Source: JBGSOW01 sp041738875 (GTDB lineage Bacteria > Patescibacteriota > Dojkabacteria > CALFHW01). From it: a stretch of DNA of 14,032 nt. The position numbers and the translations under genes were made by a program. The notes beneath the pieces are model-generated. The model saw nothing but the letters and a program-made list of their open reading frames with translations, searched no databases and was not told the origin of the DNA. Each line of letters starts with the position of its first letter. The first letter of the stretch is position 1. The stretch spans positions 1 to 14,032 of the forward strand of contig JBGSOW010000052.1 of NCBI GenBank assembly GCA_041738875.1, in the 5' to 3' direction. This document shows positions 6,905-13,925 of this stretch, piece after piece.

Positions 6905-6910
6905 ATACTA
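6905..6910 (-). promoter_or_regulatory. Weak -10-like hexamer, 5 bases before the CAP gene ATG
   Basis: Minus-strand TAGTAT-GAGTG-ATG resembles the 2H gene start (TATAAT-GAGCT-ATG) in spacing and in the GAG that follows. TAGTAT keeps the two most important -10 bases (A2 and T6). A second candidate, TATAAC, lies further upstream near 6940. The divergent region 6900-7054 must also hold the gltX promoter. A weak + strand candidate there is TTGGCT (7002-7007), a 16-base spacer and TAATTT (7024-7029). Confidence 0.25.
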
Positions 6911-7054
6911 ACAGTATTAACTTGTCTAAGTTATAATAACAGTAGTTTCTTAAAGAATTTAAGTCAAAATTTAAGAATATACTGATATATTTATACTAGA
7001 TTTGGCTTTTCGGGGATAGAAATTAATTTAGATTAGACTAATAAATCACTTACA

Positions 7055-8566
7055 ATGACGAAATTAACAGATCAAGCTGACTCAAAAAATAAAGTAAGAA
7101 CAAGATTTGCACCCAGTCCGACAGGAATGTTGCATATAGGAAGTATTCAGAAGATTGTTTATTCGTACGCTATGGCAAAAAAATACGGAGGTGAGTATTT
7201 GGTGCGTTTGGAGGATACAGACCGCAATAGATTTTTAGCAGAGGGTGAAGCAGATATCTTTGAAACACACGCTGCGCTTGGAATTTCCCCGGACGAATCG
7301 ATTACTGCAGGAGGTGAATATGGTCCGTATAGACAGTCAGACAGATTAGAAATATACAATAAATATATTTTGGAATTGATTGAGAAAGGCTCTGCTTACT
7401 ACGCATTTGAGACACCAGAAGAATTAGACAGGATGCGTAAAGTGCAACAACAATCAGGTAGTCGTCCAAAATATGACGGCAAATACAGAGATTATCCTTT
7501 GGAAGATGCAAAAAAAAGAGTTGCTAACGGTGAAAAATATGTTGTGCGTATAAAAATTCCAAACAGTGGTCAGATTGAATTCGATGACATGATAATGGGG
7601 AAAATTAAAGTTGAAAATGAAAATTTAGATGACTATGTGTTAGTTAAATCAGACGGTTATCCCACCTATCATTTTGCCGTTGTAGTAGACGACCATCTTA
7701 TGGAAATTAGCCATATCTTCCGGGGTGTTGAGTGGATTCCGACAGCTCCTATACATGTTTTATTGTATGACTTTTTTGGTTGGGAAAAGCCTGTCTTTGC
7801 TCACATTCCAAATATACTTGACCCAAAGGGTGGCAAATTGTCGAAAAGATCAGGCAGTGTTGCAGCTTACGACTATTTCTCAAAAGGCTATCTCCCACAA
7901 GCGGTTATGAATTACATGGTATTACAGGGTTGGAATCCTAAAACTGAACAAGAAGTATTCACTTTGGCTGAGTTTGTCGAGGTTTTCAAAACTGAGAATT
8001 TTAATAAAAGTAACCCCGTCTTCAATCCACAGAAACTGGATTGGTTTAATCAGCAACATATCCGTAGACTATCAGTTGAGGATTTAGAAAAGAGTTTATT
8101 AGCTTGGATAAAAAAGTATCATACTGATAATCAAGAATATATAGTGGTCGAATTTATGGATAGTAATATCCGTAGATCTATAATCGCATTAGAACAAGAG
8201 CGAGTTACAACTTTTACAGATCTTGCAGATTCTTTTGCAGTGATTGCAAAGTCCCCGGAAACATACGAAATAGATCACAAGCAAGTGAAGAATCTTAGTC
8301 CAGAGGACTATATCAAAGTAATTGAAGCTTTTCAGGTTCTAGATGATAATTTCGAAAACCACGAAACTTGGGAAAAGGGGATTAGAGGAATCGCAGATGG
8401 TCTCGGCATGAAAGCTGGACAAGCGTTTATGATTTTGCGTATTGCTACAACGGGGCGTGTTGCCTCGCCACCACTTTTTGAAATAATGCAGATTTTGGGT
8501 GTTGAGGAAGTTACTAAAAGATTAGAGGATGCAAAGACTGCATTTAAGACAAATGGCAAAGTGTAG
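7055..8566 (+). CDS. gltX: Glutamyl-tRNA synthetase
   Basis: This class I aminoacyl-tRNA synthetase charges tRNA-Glu. In bacteria without glutaminyl-tRNA synthetase it also charges tRNA-Gln, for later amidation by GatCAB. It has 503 residues, the usual bacterial length. The N-terminal Rossmann domain carries TRFAPSPTGMLHIGS (HIGH-type motif, 27-30) and GGEYLVRLEDTDRNR (45-59). The GluRS-typical AYYAFETPEELDRM follows (about 114-127), without zinc-binding cysteines. GWEKPVFAHIPNILDP leads to KLSKRSG (261-267), the bacterial form of the KMSKS loop. The helical C-terminal part, about 320-500, binds the anticodon. The ATG at 7055 has no Shine-Dalgarno sequence. It is the first gene of the + strand series and lies 52 bases before the next gene. 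Whether it discriminates tRNA-Glu from tRNA-Gln cannot be read from the sequence alone. Confidence 0.96.
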   Translation: MTKLTDQADSKNKVRTRFAPSPTGMLHIGSIQKIVYSYAMAKKYGGEYLVRLEDTDRNRFLAEGEADIFETHAALGISPDESITAGGEYGPYRQSDRLEIYNKYILELIEKGSAYYAFETPEELDRMRKVQQQSGSRPKYDGKYRDYPLEDAKKRVANGEKYVVRIKIPNSGQIEFDDMIMGKIKVENENLDDYVLVKSDGYPTYHFAVVVDDHLMEISHIFRGVEWIPTAPIHVLLYDFFGWEKPVFAHIPNILDPKGGKLSKRSGSVAAYDYFSKGYLPQAVMNYMVLQGWNPKTEQEVFTLAEFVEVFKTENFNKSNPVFNPQKLDWFNQQHIRRLSVEDLEKSLLAWIKKYHTDNQEYIVVEFMDSNIRRSIIALEQERVTTFTDLADSFAVIAKSPETYEIDHKQVKNLSPEDYIKVIEAFQVLDDNFENHETWEKGIRGIADGLGMKAGQAFMILRIATTGRVASPPLFEIMQILGVEEVTKRLEDAKTAFKTNGKV

Positions 8567-8603
8567 TTTTGCGAATAATTAGAGTTATAAAATATTAGAG
8601 ATA

Positions 8604-8609
8604 TATAAA
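8604..8609 (+). promoter_or_regulatory. -10-like TATAAA, 9 bases before the gene at 8619
   Basis: TATAAA-TAACTGCCC-ATG shares the string TATAAATAAC with the secA start region. Transcription would begin within about 3 bases of the ATG. No convincing -35 element is present in the 52-base gap after gltX. The call is weak because the gap is AT-rich. Confidence 0.3.
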
Positions 8610-8618
8610 TAACTGCCC

Positions 8619-10310
8619 ATGTTATACAAAAAAACGTTTAAAGTTATTGGATTTACAATTATCTCTTTTCTACTGTGTATCTCTTTTGGAATTGTGAATC
8701 AGATTTCTGCCCAGAGTAAGCCTGAGATAGCAGTGAGAGTGGATATTCAAGAGCAGGGCACAGCAGAAGCAACTTTAAATTTACTTATAAATAACCTAAA
8801 AAGTGAAGAAGTAATTAGTAATTACATTCTTCCAAATTATTGGAGAGGAATTCTTTCTGAGAATAGCGTGGTATCTGGTGGTGCAAATATGAGTATGACT
8901 AGTGAAAACGGCATGCAGGTCTTTAACCTAAGGTTTAGCCCGCCCATAAAAGCAAACGAGACTAGAGAATTAAAGATATCAGACAGATTTAGTACTAAGA
9001 CATCAATTAACTCAGTCAAAGGTATAAAAATAAATTCTGGTTACAGCGATGCAATTCCAACTAATTTTGTAATGCTCAACTTTGTGATCAATACTCCGCC
9101 TTCCTGGGGTAAACCTGATTATATCAATCTGAGTAGAGAAAGTTTTGATTCGAATAGGGTATTAGTGAAAGAGATGCAAGATTTGGAGATTTATTGGGGG
9201 AGCTATGATTATGTAAAAATGCAGGCGTCTTTTAAGGTTATACCAAGAGACCTTACAAATACTAGTAGGTTAGGTGGATTGGTGCCAGTTCAAACATGGG
9301 TAAATTCACAAAATTGGAAAAGTCCGGAGATTCAAAATTTACCGGCACTAGTAGGTTATTACCAAGATGATAAAAAGAATTTATTTATTGCAATAGAACA
9401 AGAATCTTACGAAAAACATTATAAATATGAGATCCCTTACATTGTAAAGCCAATTCACAGTGATATTCACGAAAGTGAGCAAAGCACGTTAAAAAATACT
9501 GTTATGAAAATTGCTGCATTAGCTCAAAATGGCGAAATAGAGAATGTATGGGAAATAGCTCAAAGTGACTATATACCTGACGGGATAGGAGTTGACTTTA
9601 TAAATCTAATTGACGTATTCACCGGAAAACAACTTTACGCAATTGAACTTTGTTTGACTGAGTGTGCATACTACAATTTCCAAGGCACTAAACTACATCC
9701 ATACCACGTTGCAACATATAGATACAATCCGAATCTACCTCTGAACGAAGAGATCTGGGGGAGTATGATGGAAAAACAATACTTGGTTCAAGAAACGAGT
9801 TTATTTGGAAATGTTGCAGGCGTAAATAATATCCAGAAAGCAGTAGATCCTATTATCAGGTTCCGATTTGATGAAGTAGGGAGCAATCTGAATACAGGTT
9901 TAATTAATATAGAGAATACTACTGAGGATATTATATTTTTGCAAGAAATAGAGTTACTTGGTAATGTTTTTGCAATAAATGATAGTTTTTATAAAGGACT
10001 TCATAAAGGTATTCTCCCTGACGAAATGGCTTCTCTAAGGGTAAGTGAATTAAATTTATTTACTCTAAATCCTTTCAATAGTATTAGTGAATTGGAAATA
10101 AAAATAAAATACACACAGAACAATATTTTCAAGGAAGAAAAACAAATATTAATATTACACAGTGCTCCGGGCACCATAACAGCAGCTATTACTACTCTTG
10201 CGCTTGCGTCTATCTCTATTTTTATAATTACAACAGTTATTTTAATTACTTATAATTATTCAGCAATTTTAAAATTTTACAGATTGAAATTTAGACAAGT
10301 TTGGTATTAG
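8619..10310 (+). CDS. Exported, membrane-anchored transglutaminase-like protein, probably catalytically inactive
   Basis: This gene encodes 563 residues. A signal peptide (1-32, KKTFK then a hydrophobic core, ending ISAQS) and a C-terminal transmembrane helix (about 519-545) with a short basic tail place residues 33-515 outside the membrane. The N-terminal part (EIAVRVDIQEQGTAEATLNL, then NTPPSWGKPDYINLS near 158-172) resembles the beta-sandwich that precedes the transglutaminase core in a large family of CPR surface proteins. A beta-rich domain before the membrane helix also fits that layout. The core region (about 290-400) is poorly conserved. GVDFINLIDVF sits where the family has its catalytic C-x-E-F-x-x-L-F, without the Cys, and HPYHVATYRY recalls the H-A-W-x-E-Y segment, but no D-P-T-W follows. 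I infer a pseudoenzyme or binding protein. It ends 26 bases before the PEP-synthase-like gene. Confidence 0.6.
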   Translation: MLYKKTFKVIGFTIISFLLCISFGIVNQISAQSKPEIAVRVDIQEQGTAEATLNLLINNLKSEEVISNYILPNYWRGILSENSVVSGGANMSMTSENGMQVFNLRFSPPIKANETRELKISDRFSTKTSINSVKGIKINSGYSDAIPTNFVMLNFVINTPPSWGKPDYINLSRESFDSNRVLVKEMQDLEIYWGSYDYVKMQASFKVIPRDLTNTSRLGGLVPVQTWVNSQNWKSPEIQNLPALVGYYQDDKKNLFIAIEQESYEKHYKYEIPYIVKPIHSDIHESEQSTLKNTVMKIAALAQNGEIENVWEIAQSDYIPDGIGVDFINLIDVFTGKQLYAIELCLTECAYYNFQGTKLHPYHVATYRYNPNLPLNEEIWGSMMEKQYLVQETSLFGNVAGVNNIQKAVDPIIRFRFDEVGSNLNTGLINIENTTEDIIFLQEIELLGNVFAINDSFYKGLHKGILPDEMASLRVSELNLFTLNPFNSISELEIKIKYTQNNIFKEEKQILILHSAPGTITAAITTLALASISIFIITTVILITYNYSAILKFYRLKFRQVWY

Positions 10311-10324
10311 TTCAGGAAATTGAC

Positions 10325-10330
10325 TACAAT
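10325..10330 (+). promoter_or_regulatory. -10-like TACAAT, 6 bases before the gene at 10337
   Basis: TACAAT-AAACTA-ATG gives a near-consensus -10 hexamer directly before the preferred ATG. This supports the start at 10337 over the TTG at 10301, which would overlap the previous gene by 10 bases. No -35 hexamer is apparent. Confidence 0.3.
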
Positions 10331-10336
10331 AAACTA

Positions 10337-12460
10337 ATGGAACTAAAAAGACCGGATAAATTTTGTTTTTCGTTAAAGGAAAATATAAACCAACAAATGC
10401 AAGTTGGTGAGAAAGCAGCGACTCTATCACGTTTGAAACACGCTTCAATCAATATCCCTGAGGGTTTTGCATTGTCTGGTAGAACCTTTGATATGTTTTT
10501 AACTGCAAATTCTCTCATAGATACTATTGCTGCAGGAATCGAGGAGGCGTCCGAGGAGGGTGTTTCTGATCAGGTGCTCCGTGAGGTCTCAATTGCAATA
10601 AACAAAAGGATCAAGCATGCTGCGTTTCCTGCAATGATAAAAAGTGAGATATTAAAGTTCTACAGTGGATTGACAGAATTTGCCAATGCTTCAGTGGTCG
10701 TTAGACAATCTGCTTTCAATAGTGATTTGGATGAGGCAAGATACAATAAATTTTCCACAGGTTACACCCAGATTACTGGTGAAGCAGAATTATTTGCTGC
10801 AATTAAACAAGTCTGGGCAGATTTATTTAGTTTTGAGGCGTTAAAGTATAGGAATCTGATTGGGTATGAAGGTGGTTTGAGCCAGCCGGTATTGATTCAG
10901 AAACAAGTGAATGCTGATTCGGCTGGCACTGCATACAGCTTTGATATCGATGAGTTCGATGAGGACCTCTACACAGTGATCTGTAGACTTGGAATACCAA
11001 AGACGTCTCTTAGGACATTAGTAGACGATGATGAAGTTATTGGTAGACTATTGAACGAAGAGGCGGTTGGTTCTAAAGAAGTTTTATATCCCGAATTTAC
11101 TATTGATTCTGATTTTTATTTATTACAAAAAAATTCAAAACGTATAATTAATGCAAAGCTAAACAAGCAAAACTTTATGTGGGTAAAGGGCGGCAAAGGT
11201 GGTAGGTATTCGAGAGTAAAAATATCGAAACCATGGAGTGAGAAAGAAAAACTGGAACAGTTGCAACTAAAAAAGATTGGCTTGATGATGGAGACGCTTG
11301 AGAGACTATTGAATTCGGCGAGGATAAGTTTTGATTGGGTAATAGAAAATGGCACGATTTATGTAATTTCCGTAAGAATTCTAACTGATGAGTATTTGAA
11401 GAATTTACCAGAGTTTAAATGGCAGGATAATTCAGAGAAGAGTCCTGATCCAAAAACCCAGGTTATAGAAGAGACAAAAGGAACGGACGCAATAGAAATA
11501 ACAGAAATAGAGAACGAGGGTGAGATACAAGTAAACACTGCAGAGCAAGGTATACCGGTGGAGCTTGAGATCAATGAAACTAAGGAAGCTGAGGTTGAAA
11601 TTGAGAAGCACCCTTTGGGGCCAAATAATGCTGAATATGAACCGTTGGTTCTAGCAGAGGTCAAAACAGTTTTGGAGACATGGTTAGATTCACCAGTTGA
11701 TGACATGAATAATTTAAAGATTAATAGTTTAAATTTCGATGCTGTTGGCCCAGTTGATATTCTTAGCATAATCACAAAACTTGGTTTTGAGATTGATTCG
11801 CAGCTAATTAAAAAATCTAGAAAGCAACAAAAAGAATTTGCAGAGATTGTTGCAACTACATTAGTTGAAATTTTCCCCAAACCCATCGTACTCAAATTCT
11901 CGAACGAGCTAAACGACGACATTCAGTCTCTACTTATATCGCAGTTAAAGCATCTATACGGGCATAAGAATTTATCTGTTGTTCTGTCTGAACGCGCTGC
12001 GTTTCAAAGGAAGTCTTTGAGTGACTCGGGTTTAAGGCGCTCAAGCAGCTTCCGCATATTTACCGAAATAACATACCCAGGAGGAATGATATTCCCAGAT
12101 AATATCAAATCTATGCAAATTGATGGAGTTGTGATTAATTACCAATCCATTTGGAAAAGCTTCTGGGGCGAGCAAAACACCTGGGAACTTGCTGATGAAA
12201 ATCACGCGAAAGATAAAACTATTTTTAGTATTTTCGAACCATATTTTGCAAGACTTTTAGATGAAGATCTCGATGTGATTATCGAATTTGGAGAGATTAA
12301 TGAACCAGATTCAAAGTTTGTGAATATTTTGGTAGGGTCATCAATCACAGGAATCTCGGTTCAAGTTGATCATTTTTATAAATTAAAGAAGATACTCGCG
12401 CAACTGGAGTCAGATACTCTAACAGTCGGATTAGAAAAAGCTAAAGCGAAGAGAAAATAA
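10337..12460 (+). CDS. PEP-synthase / PPDK-derived protein lacking the phosphohistidine domain and catalytic motifs
   Basis: This gene encodes 707 residues. Residues 20-350 match the ATP-binding domain of PEP synthase/PPDK: GEKAATLSRLKHASINIPEGF (24-44), VVVRQSAFNSDLDEARYNKFSTGY (120-143), LIQKQVNADSAGTAYSF, and LLNSARISFDWVIENGTIYVIS-VR, where the family ends in Q-x-R-P-x-T. The usual GLGE segment is missing. An acidic, Glu-rich linker (about 365-425) stands where the swivelling domain with T-S-H-A should be, and no such His exists. The C-terminal part follows the PEP-binding barrel in order: NFDAVGPVDIL, EIFPKPIVLKFSNEL, GLRRSSSFRIFTEITYPGG, IDGVVINYQSIWKSF. However, E-E-N-P-M-L-G, S-N-D-x-T-Q and the C-G-Q motif are gone. 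It therefore cannot make PEP by the known route. The ATG at 10337 is preferred over TTG at 10301. Confidence 0.75.
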   Translation: MELKRPDKFCFSLKENINQQMQVGEKAATLSRLKHASINIPEGFALSGRTFDMFLTANSLIDTIAAGIEEASEEGVSDQVLREVSIAINKRIKHAAFPAMIKSEILKFYSGLTEFANASVVVRQSAFNSDLDEARYNKFSTGYTQITGEAELFAAIKQVWADLFSFEALKYRNLIGYEGGLSQPVLIQKQVNADSAGTAYSFDIDEFDEDLYTVICRLGIPKTSLRTLVDDDEVIGRLLNEEAVGSKEVLYPEFTIDSDFYLLQKNSKRIINAKLNKQNFMWVKGGKGGRYSRVKISKPWSEKEKLEQLQLKKIGLMMETLERLLNSARISFDWVIENGTIYVISVRILTDEYLKNLPEFKWQDNSEKSPDPKTQVIEETKGTDAIEITEIENEGEIQVNTAEQGIPVELEINETKEAEVEIEKHPLGPNNAEYEPLVLAEVKTVLETWLDSPVDDMNNLKINSLNFDAVGPVDILSIITKLGFEIDSQLIKKSRKQQKEFAEIVATTLVEIFPKPIVLKFSNELNDDIQSLLISQLKHLYGHKNLSVVLSERAAFQRKSLSDSGLRRSSSFRIFTEITYPGGMIFPDNIKSMQIDGVVINYQSIWKSFWGEQNTWELADENHAKDKTIFSIFEPYFARLLDEDLDVIIEFGEINEPDSKFVNILVGSSITGISVQVDHFYKLKKILAQLESDTLTVGLEKAKAKRK

Positions 12461-12531
12461 AATGATAGAATAAAATATCAGTAATGAAAATAATTATATA
12501 TTTAATAAAATAATTGATATTAATTAAAACT

Positions 12532-13074
12532 ATGAAAAACAAGAAGTATATAGCAGTTTTAGCACTTATATTAGTATTCTTGGTATTTTTAGTAGTAATT
12601 TTTGTTTTTGCGAATAGAAATACGACAAATACAACTGATAGCAACTTAACAAACACTAACACTTCAAATTCGTCTCAAAATCAAAATAGCGAAGAACTGG
12701 AGACAACAAATATTGAAGTACCTGTCGGAACTCCTGGAGAAAACCTTGGTGTTGAGATGAATTCAGCTGGAATATATACTAATTTCGAAAGTAGCCAGAC
12801 AATTCCTCTATCCGGATATAAAAACGTCTACTTTTTTGCTGCCAGCTGGTGCCCAACTTGCAGAGTATTGGACCGCGATATAAATAATAATTTGGAAAAT
12901 ATCCCAAGTGACGTTGCAATAATTAATGTAGACTTTGATAAAGAACGTGAATTGAAACAAAGATATGGCGTTACATTTCAACATACTCTTATTCAAGTTG
13001 ATGAGAATGGCAATGAGTTAAAAAAGTGGGCGGGTAGTTTTAATCTGGAGGATTTACTAGGACAAATGATTTAA
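12532..13074 (+). CDS. Membrane-anchored extracytoplasmic thioredoxin-like protein
   Basis: This gene encodes 180 residues from the ATG at 12532; a TTG six codons upstream is less likely. MKNKKY precedes a transmembrane anchor (about 7-27). A low-complexity Asn/Thr/Ser linker (29-52) leads to the thioredoxin domain (about 85-180). The active site is FFAASWCPTC (Cys107, Cys110), so it is a thiol-disulfide oxidoreductase or reductase facing outwards. The sequence INVDFDKERELKQRYGV follows, then TFQHT, where classical thioredoxins have the cis-proline before Thr. Here that position is His151. As I recall, Q-H-T occurs in other membrane-linked thioredoxins near CcdA. It lies 16 bases before the CcdA-type gene, which should supply its electrons. 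No Shine-Dalgarno sequence is present; the 71-base gap before it is AT-rich. Confidence 0.88.
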   Translation: MKNKKYIAVLALILVFLVFLVVIFVFANRNTTNTTDSNLTNTNTSNSSQNQNSEELETTNIEVPVGTPGENLGVEMNSAGIYTNFESSQTIPLSGYKNVYFFAASWCPTCRVLDRDINNNLENIPSDVAIINVDFDKERELKQRYGVTFQHTLIQVDENGNELKKWAGSFNLEDLLGQMI

Positions 13075-13090
13075 ATTAATCTGAATTACT

Positions 13091-13879
13091 ATGGAACTTT
13101 TACCATTATCATTTTTAGCTGGTATTCTAACCTTTTTGGCACCTTGTGTACTTCCGATTTTGCCTGTAGTTTTTGCTAGAAGTGCGGAGGAATCGAAAAA
13201 TGGAATGCTTCGTCCAGGAATCATAATTATTTCTGCTTTGGCATCAATCTTTCTAGTTACTTTACTATTTAGAAGTTTTGTAGCGGTGTTCGCGTTTGAT
13301 TTAGAGATACTATACGTTGTTGCAGGTGTAATTCTAATCGTGTTTGGTATTTTTACCTTGTACCCGGAAATATGGGATTGGATCTCAGTTAAATCAGGGT
13401 TAAATAGACTAACCGGCCAAGCGGTAGCAAATGCAAGTAAGTTTACGAAAACTGAGCAGAGGGTTGGTAGTGAAAATAAAACGAGTTCTGGAGGGTTACC
13501 TGTAAGGAAAAGCTATTTAGGCGACATTGTCCTTGGGTCCGCATTGGGTCCGGTCTTCACTAGTTGTAGCCCTACTTACGCTGTGATTATTGCAACAGTT
13601 CTTCCGCAAGATCTGTTTACAGGTGCGTTAAACCTAGTGGTTTACTGTATTGGTTTTGGATTGATGCTGTTTTTAGGGGCTATTTTGGGACAATCACTCA
13701 TCAAACGTCTGAAGTGGGCGGTCAATCCCCATGGCATCTTTAAAAAGATTGTAGGTATTACTTTCGTCATCCTGGGAGTATTGATTGTGACTGGACTTAT
13801 CAAAGACATTGAAGCTGCTCTACTTGCACTGCCTGTTTTTACAGATCTAGTGCTTTTTGAAGCATCACTAATGAACTAA
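13091..13879 (+). CDS. ccdA: CcdA/DsbD-type thiol-disulfide electron transporter
   Basis: This gene encodes 262 residues with about six or seven hydrophobic segments. CcdA moves electrons from cytoplasmic thioredoxin across the membrane to outward-facing thioredoxin-like proteins through two membrane cysteines. The first is in LAGILTFLAPCVLPILPVVF (Cys19), a near-perfect match to the family motif. The second is in LGPVFTSCSPTYAVI (Cys159), at the equivalent place in the second half of the fold. Between the two halves lies a polar loop of about 45 residues (100-145) with a Lys/Glu/Ser/Gly stretch, longer than in minimal CcdA proteins. It is 16 bases after the thioredoxin gene, which strongly suggests co-transcription and a functional pair. 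The ATG at 13091 begins directly with the first membrane helix. There is no Shine-Dalgarno sequence. Confidence 0.92.
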   Translation: MELLPLSFLAGILTFLAPCVLPILPVVFARSAEESKNGMLRPGIIIISALASIFLVTLLFRSFVAVFAFDLEILYVVAGVILIVFGIFTLYPEIWDWISVKSGLNRLTGQAVANASKFTKTEQRVGSENKTSSGGLPVRKSYLGDIVLGSALGPVFTSCSPTYAVIIATVLPQDLFTGALNLVVYCIGFGLMLFLGAILGQSLIKRLKWAVNPHGIFKKIVGITFVILGVLIVTGLIKDIEAALLALPVFTDLVLFEASLMN

Positions 13880-13925
13880 TTAGCGGGCAATTAACTAATT
13901 TACAAACTAAACTTTGCCATTGCAT

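Noticed and set aside
6900..7054. A tRNA or small RNA gene in the divergent intergenic region
   Set aside because: No cloverleaf, T-loop motif or strong hairpin is visible. The region is AT-rich and fits two divergent promoters.
10301..10336. TTG at 10301 as the start of the PEP-synthase-like gene
   Set aside because: It would overlap the previous gene by 10 bases and has no ribosome-binding site. The ATG at 10337 has a TACAAT 6 bases before it, like other starts in the window.
11359..11922. A 187-codon open frame on the minus strand, opposite the PEP-synthase-like gene
   Set aside because: It is Ser-rich shadow sequence produced by the complement of an acidic, low-complexity coding region. 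It has no domain signature, and the + strand frame there is part of a long family-matching protein.
12511..12526. Near-palindrome TAATTGATATTAATTA before the thioredoxin gene
   Set aside because: It is imperfect, AT-only and lies in an AT-rich 71-base gap, so chance is a sufficient explanation.
12441..12662. A minus-strand 73-codon frame across the start of the thioredoxin gene
   Set aside because: It consists mainly of Ile, Phe and Lys codons from AT-rich complement and overlaps well-supported genes.
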